From Candidatus Omnitrophota bacterium (GTDB taxonomy: Bacteria > Omnitrophota > Gorgyraeia > Aquiviventales > Aquiviventaceae), in NCBI GenBank assembly GCA_016206675.1, contig JACQRD010000079.1, positions 1 to 15,187 of the forward strand: 15,187 nt of DNA, written 5' to 3'. Each line of letters opens with the position of its first letter. Within the stretch, counting starts at the first letter, position 1. The translations under genes were made by a program, and so were the position numbers. Positions 11,702 to 15,187 of the stretch are shown in pieces. The notes under the pieces are model-generated. The model saw nothing but the letters and a program-made list of their open reading frames with translations. It was not told the origin of the DNA and did not search any database.

Positions 11702-13656
11702 TATCCCAGGCGCAATTGGGCTTCAGCATCGACGACGTCGCGATTGATCCGCCGGAACGCTTTCTCCGCCGCGGCCTTCAGCGCCTCATCGGCCGCCGGC
11801 GACTCCGAGAGCTGCCGCAGCAGCTGCACCGCCATCCGGAAGTACCGCACGATTTCCCCCTCGTCCACCTCGCAGAGTTTCGTCAGCCGCTCAAACGGGG
11901 CCTGGGACATCCACGCCTCGAGCGCCCTTGTTAAGTGAAACGCCGGCTCCTTCGTGCGCGGGGCAATACGGAAGCGCGCCTCTTGTTTGTGGATGGTGGC
12001 CATCGGCTGGCGGCAGAGCGCCTCCAGCTCATGAATGATCCGGTGGGATTTCGGCGGCAGCATCCGCGGCCGCGGCTCGTACACCACCGCCGCCATCAGC
12101 AGCCCCAGCCGCAGCGCATCCAGGCCGTTGAACGCGCCCCGGTCATGGAGCTCGGTCAGCAGCAGCTCGTAGCCGTACATCCACGAGCCGAACTCCCCCT
12201 TGGCCGTCAAGCCATCGCGTGTGATATACCCTAACGCTTCCAGCAGGTCCAGCTTGCGCTCCATCGCCTCCAGACCGGCTTGGCGCTTGGAGCCGCTTGT
12301 TTGGAAGTAATACAGGGTCTTGGGAAAAATGTCGAGCAGCGATCGGCGATGGCGCCGGTAGAGATTCAACAGCGTGGCGTACGTCGTGTTAAACCGGCTG
12401 TGGACCGGCTCGGGCGCGGCCTGCAGCAGCCGTACGACCTCCGGATAGGAGACGTGCTGGGGGTTGATTCTGAGGTAGACAGAGCCCTCCTCATCCATGC
12501 CGCGGCGGCCGGCCCGCCCGGCCATCTGCAGGAAGCTGCGTTGGGACAGCACCGCAAAGCCGTGGTCGGCCCGCTTCTTGAGCGTGTCCAGGATCACGCT
12601 GCGCGCCGGCATGTTCACGCCCAGCGCGAAGGTTTCGGTCGTGACGATGATCTTGATCAGCCGGGTGGCGAAGCAGCGTTCGATGACTTCTTTGACCGTC
12701 GGCAGCATCCCGGCATGGTGGTAGGCGATGCCGCGGTCGATGAGCTGGCCCACCGCCGAGGCGGTGCGGTCATGGCTGAGGCCGAACTGGGCGCAGAGGC
12801 CGTGGAACATCTCCTTCAGCGCGGCGCGCTCCTGCTCGGCCAGCAGCGAAAAGCCGCTCAGCTCCCACGCCAGCTCTTCGGCCCGCCGCCGCCCGAACGT
12901 GAACAAAATGGCCGGCAGCCGGCGCCGTTCGGCCAGGTCGCGGATGAGCCGGTCAAGGCGGTTGGCCGGAGCGAGGTGACGGCGGTCGTGCCGATGGCGC
13001 CATCGTGGAGCCTCCGCCTGGCCGGCGTAGCCGGTGCGCTTCAGCTCCTGGACGCTCTCGAGAATCTGGTTGTGGCACTGGAAGACGTAGGTCAGCGGCA
13101 CGCTGCGGCGCGTCTCTTCGATGACCTCGACCGGGCGCTGATGGACGCGGCGGATCCATTCGGCGATGTCCCGCACGTTGGGGACGGTCGCACTGAGGGC
13201 CAGCAGGTTGATGTGCGGGGGCGTGAAGAGCAGCGACTCCTCCCAGACCGTGCCGCGCTCGAGATCGTCGAGATAGTGGACCTCGTCAAAGATGATCCAC
13301 GCGTAGGAGGAGAGCCGCTCAATGTCCTCCAGCAGCGTGTTGCGGTAGATCTCCGTCGTCATGATGACCAGCGGCGCGCGGCGGTTGATCGTGACGTCGC
13401 CGGTTAAGATGCCCACCTGCTCCCCGTGCCGGGCGGTGAAGTCGCGGAACTTCTGGTTGCTGAGCGCCTTGATGGGGGCGGTGTAGATGACCCGCTGGCG
13501 GCGTTGGAGCGCGCGCTCGATGACGTAGTCGGCCAGCACCGTCTTGCCCGAGCCGGTGGGCGCGGCCACGAAGAGCGAGGTGTCCCGCTCGATGACCTCG
13601 ATGGCCCGCTGCTGGAAGGCGTCGTACGGAAACGGATGGAGCGACGGCTGCGCCAT
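11701..13656 (-). CDS. Ski2/Mtr4-like DEVH-box RNA helicase
   Basis: The protein is 651 residues. Helicase core motifs in order: Q-motif-like YDAFQQRAIEVI, Walker A APTGSGKT (32-39), Ia TAPIKALSNQK, TTEIYRN, DEVH at 124-127, SAT, then in the second RecA domain YHHAGMLP, TTETFALGVNMPARSV and QMAGRAGRRG. The C-terminal 200 residues form a DSHCT-like helical domain. The sequence is nearer to eukaryotic Ski2/Mtr4 and cyanobacterial homologues than to DEAD-box RhlB or CsdA. The likely role is ATP-driven unwinding of structured RNA for decay or processing. ATG 13656 is 8 nt after a -10 hexamer, so the message is probably leaderless. It is the first gene of a two-gene operon with the M48 protease and divergent from the FIST gene. 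Confidence 0.9.
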   Translation of the reverse strand: MAQPSLHPFPYDAFQQRAIEVIERDTSLFVAAPTGSGKTVLADYVIERALQRRQRVIYTAPIKALSNQKFRDFTARHGEQVGILTGDVTINRRAPLVIMTTEIYRNTLLEDIERLSSYAWIIFDEVHYLDDLERGTVWEESLLFTPPHINLLALSATVPNVRDIAEWIRRVHQRPVEVIEETRRSVPLTYVFQCHNQILESVQELKRTGYAGQAEAPRWRHRHDRRHLAPANRLDRLIRDLAERRRLPAILFTFGRRRAEELAWELSGFSLLAEQERAALKEMFHGLCAQFGLSHDRTASAVGQLIDRGIAYHHAGMLPTVKEVIERCFATRLIKIIVTTETFALGVNMPARSVILDTLKKRADHGFAVLSQRSFLQMAGRAGRRGMDEEGSVYLRINPQHVSYPEVVRLLQAAPEPVHSRFNTTYATLLNLYRRHRRSLLDIFPKTLYYFQTSGSKRQAGLEAMERKLDLLEALGYITRDGLTAKGEFGSWMYGYELLLTELHDRGAFNGLDALRLGLLMAAVVYEPRPRMLPPKSHRIIHELEALCRQPMATIHKQEARFRIAPRTKEPAFHLTRALEAWMSQAPFERLTKLCEVDEGEIVRYFRMAVQLLRQLSESPAADEALKAAAEKAFRRINRDVVDAEAQLRLG

Positions 13657-13664
13657 GGATGCCC

Positions 13665-13670
13665 ATTGTA
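13665..13670 (-). promoter_or_regulatory. -10 hexamer of the helicase-M48 operon
   Basis: TACAAT on the minus strand (13665-13670), preceded by TTA, lies 8 nt before ATG 13656. No -35 match is present at 16-19 nt, and the expected -35 area overlaps the -35 of the divergent FIST promoter (13693-13698). The two promoters may therefore compete. The transcript would have almost no leader. Confidence 0.45.
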
Positions 13671-13692
13671 TAACGGAAACGTGGTCGTGGCA

Positions 13693-13721
13693 TTGACTTT
13701 GCCGCGGGCAGCGTCTAAGCT
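13693..13721 (+). promoter_or_regulatory. Promoter of the FIST gene, leaderless
   Basis: TTGACT (13693-13698), a 17-nt spacer and TAAGCT (13716-13721) are followed by only six bases before ATG 13728. Transcription would be expected to start at or within a base of the ATG. No Shine-Dalgarno sequence could fit. Confidence 0.6.
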
Positions 13722-13727
13722 TGAACC

Positions 13728-14951
13728 ATGGCCATGCGATTTACGTCGGGAATCAGCGACGCGGTCAACGCCTCGGACGCCGCCGAGCTGGCGTGCCGGC
13801 AGGTGCTGGAGCAGTTGGGGCCGCTCTCCTGTGATCTAGCGTGCGCCTTCGCCTCGCCCATCTACCGCACCGAATGGCCGCAGCTGCTGGAGGCGATCCA
13901 CCGGCGCCTGAAGCCCAAAGCGCTCATCGGCTGCAGCGGCAGCGGCATCATCGGCGGCACCCAAGAGCTGGAGTGGGTGCCGGCCATCTCCGTCGTCGGG
14001 GCCCACTTGCCGCAGGTGCGGCTGCATCCGTTCGTCGTCTCCTCGGACGAGCTGGAGGCCTCCTCCCCCGGCGGCTTCTGGATCGACAAGATCGGCGTCT
14101 CGCCTGAGGCGCACCCGGTCTTCGTGGTGGTGGTCGATCCCTATACCTCCGATCCGCGCAAGCTAGTGTCGGAGCTCAGCGCGACCTACCGCCATGCGCC
14201 CATCGTCGGCGGGCTGGTCAGCGGCGGCAACGAGCCAGGCCAACATCTGGCGTTCATGGGCACCGACGTTTACCGCGAGGGAGCCGTCGGAGTGGCGATG
14301 GCCGGCAATATCACGATGGAGACCGTGATTTCCCAGGGGTGCCGCCCCATTGGGCGGCCGTGGATCGTCACCAAAGCGGAGGACAATATCATCTGGGAGC
14401 TGGCCGGCCGGCAGGCGCTGGCGGTGCTGCACGAGGTGCTCTCCAGCTTGTCCCCCGATGATCGGGAGCTGGCCCAGCAGGGCTCGATCTTTGTGGGGCT
14501 GGCCTTCAACGAGATGCGCCAGGCCTTCGGCTCCGGCGACTTCCTGATCCGCAACATTGTGGGGATTGATCCGGGGCAGGGTGCTATTGCCGTGTCGGAC
14601 CAGGTGGAGACGGGACAGACGGTGCAGTTTCAATTGCGCGACCCCAGCACTTCGCGCCAGGAGCTGCGGCGGCTGGTACAGCAGGTCTACCAGCTGCCCA
14701 ACACGCCGCCGCCGGCCGGCTGCTTGGTGTTTAACTGCACCGGGCGGGGCAAATCCCTATACGGCACCTCCCACCACGACATCCGCACCATTCAAATGGT
14801 CAGCGGCAAGCTGCCCGTCGGCGGCTTCTTCTGCAACGGAGAGATCGGCCCCATCCGCGGCACCAACCTGCTGCACGGCTACACGGCCAGCCTCGCCCTC
14901 TTCCGCCCGTTGGATCTCTCCAAGGGGCTTGGCCCCGCCCCTATCGCTTGA
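13728..14951 (+). CDS. FIST-domain (FIST N and FIST C) sensory protein
   Basis: The product is 407 residues with no signal peptide or transmembrane segment. Residues about 25-230 correspond to FIST N: LACAFASPIYRTEWPQLLEAIHRRLKPKALIGCSGSGIIGG, then VVVVDPYTSDPRKLV and PIVGGLVSGGN. Residues about 245-390 correspond to FIST C, with GSIFVGLAFNEMRQAFGSGDFLIRNIVGID and CLVFNCTGRGKSLYG, ending with PVGGFFCNGEIGPI. FIST domains are predicted small-ligand (possibly amino acid) sensors, often fused to signalling domains; here it stands alone, as in a large group annotated 'small ligand-binding sensory domain FIST'. The start is supported by the adjacent promoter; an in-frame ATG at 13734 is an alternative. 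It is divergent from the helicase operon. Confidence 0.88.
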   Translation: MAMRFTSGISDAVNASDAAELACRQVLEQLGPLSCDLACAFASPIYRTEWPQLLEAIHRRLKPKALIGCSGSGIIGGTQELEWVPAISVVGAHLPQVRLHPFVVSSDELEASSPGGFWIDKIGVSPEAHPVFVVVVDPYTSDPRKLVSELSATYRHAPIVGGLVSGGNEPGQHLAFMGTDVYREGAVGVAMAGNITMETVISQGCRPIGRPWIVTKAEDNIIWELAGRQALAVLHEVLSSLSPDDRELAQQGSIFVGLAFNEMRQAFGSGDFLIRNIVGIDPGQGAIAVSDQVETGQTVQFQLRDPSTSRQELRRLVQQVYQLPNTPPPAGCLVFNCTGRGKSLYGTSHHDIRTIQMVSGKLPVGGFFCNGEIGPIRGTNLLHGYTASLALFRPLDLSKGLGPAPIA

Positions 14952-15038
14952 CCCCACCTCGCCGCGTCAGGCATACTTCCAGGGTTGACAAGTTGATCGG
15001 CCGTTCAGGGCAAACTATCTGAGAGGATAGAGCCCCTC

Positions 15039-15128
15039 CTTCGCTCGAAGCGTTTCCGCTTAGAGCTTCGGAGGGCTCTTCGAAGCCCCGCAGGCTTCGC
15101 GTTGCGGAGCAACGCGTGCGGGGCGAAG
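15039..15128. repeat. Multi-hairpin palindromic region, three inner stems
   Basis: CTTCGC (15039-15044) pairs with GCGAAG (15123-15128) as an outer stem. Within it are AAGCG/CGCTT (15048-15052 with 15057-15061), GCTTCG/CGAAGC (15065-15070 with 15081-15086) and a strong compound hairpin: CCCCGCA (15086-15092) with TGCGGGG (15117-15123) enclosing CGCGTTGC/GCAACGCG around a 3-nt loop. The overall plan, one outer stem and three hairpins, resembles the 2660-2767 element, but the sequence is different. The gap 14952-15187 after the FIST gene holds no gene that I can support. Confidence 0.5.
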
Positions 15129-15150
15129 TATAGGCAAAGCCACCCGTCCC

Positions 15151-15178
15151 GGTGCCAGGCACCCCGCCCACGGCGGGG
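15151..15178. repeat. Two GC-rich hairpins at the window edge
   Basis: GGTGCCAGGCACC (15151-15163) is a near-perfect palindrome. CCCCGCC (15062-type arm at 15162-15168) pairs with GGCGGGG (15172-15178) around CAC. GGTGCCAGGCACC-type palindromes are common dispersed repeats in many GC-rich bacteria and often lie beside REP-type transposase genes; any such gene would be outside the window. Confidence 0.5.
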
Positions 15179-15187
15179 AGCCCGGCA

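Noticed and set aside
12280..13407. Long plus-strand open frame opposite the helicase gene
   Set aside because: A GC-rich antisense shadow; the minus strand has complete helicase motifs and this frame has no recognisable domain.
14925..14945. Rho-independent terminator (GGGGC/GCCCC hairpin near the FIST end)
   Set aside because: It lies inside the last codons of the gene and has no T-run.
14985..14990. TTGACA as a promoter at the right edge
   Set aside because: No acceptable -10 hexamer lies 16-18 nt downstream, and no gene follows within the window.
14941..15171. Minus-strand 76-residue open frame after the FIST gene
   Set aside because: It is made of hairpin-forming repeat sequence, overlaps the FIST 3' end, and has no family features or ribosome binding site.

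Overview
The window is a GC-rich stretch of bacterial chromosome with dense, mostly housekeeping or metabolic genes on both strands. There are no tRNA, rRNA, CRISPR or phage genes that I can see. It does not look like a well-known model organism. An exosortase-associated TIGR04073-type protein, a bacterial Ski2/Mtr4-like helicase, an MgtC-DUF4010 protein, a FIST protein and 'word-like' intergenic repeats together suggest an uncultivated lineage such as Omnitrophota, Nitrospirota or a relative. That placement is inference, not shown.

Layout, left to right. Positions 1-1709 hold the 5' end of an orphan AAA ATPase gene (minus), a probable remnant of another gene, a membrane-anchored GspC-like PDZ protein and a secreted TIGR04073-family protein behind a clear sigma70-type promoter. 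Positions 1782-2811 hold greA and a pterin-4a-carbinolamine dehydratase gene (PCD). PCD carries an in-frame palindromic insert and is followed by a second, diverged copy of its own 3' end, which is itself split by a 108-nt cloverleaf-shaped element with 3-bp flanking repeats. A thioredoxin-fold protein follows at 2930-3514.

Positions 3535-9908 form the metabolic core. On the minus strand, in transcription order, lie an archaeal-type ornithine cyclodeaminase (LOR/SDH, TIGR00300 type), an arginine dihydrolase-like amidinohydrolase and an MgtC/DUF4010 membrane protein. Divergent to them is a 992-residue proline dehydrogenase/P5C dehydrogenase (PutA). Together the enzymes would take arginine to ornithine, proline and glutamate. 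This is the AgrE-PutA route known from cyanobacteria, but here the two halves of AgrE are separate adjacent genes.

Positions 10123-15187 hold a hemerythrin/DUF542-like protein lacking the usual cysteines, an M48 lipoprotein metalloprotease translationally coupled to a Ski2-like helicase, a divergently transcribed FIST sensory protein, and a hairpin-rich terminal intergenic region.

Two themes stand out. First, most longer intergenic gaps contain a different short word (7-14 nt) repeated in tandem, usually with an inverted half. These repeats touch or supply the start regions of neighbouring genes; in the M48 gene they encode the lipoprotein signal peptide. Second, several promoters sit so close to the start codon that the mRNA would be leaderless or nearly so, and many genes lack a visible Shine-Dalgarno sequence.
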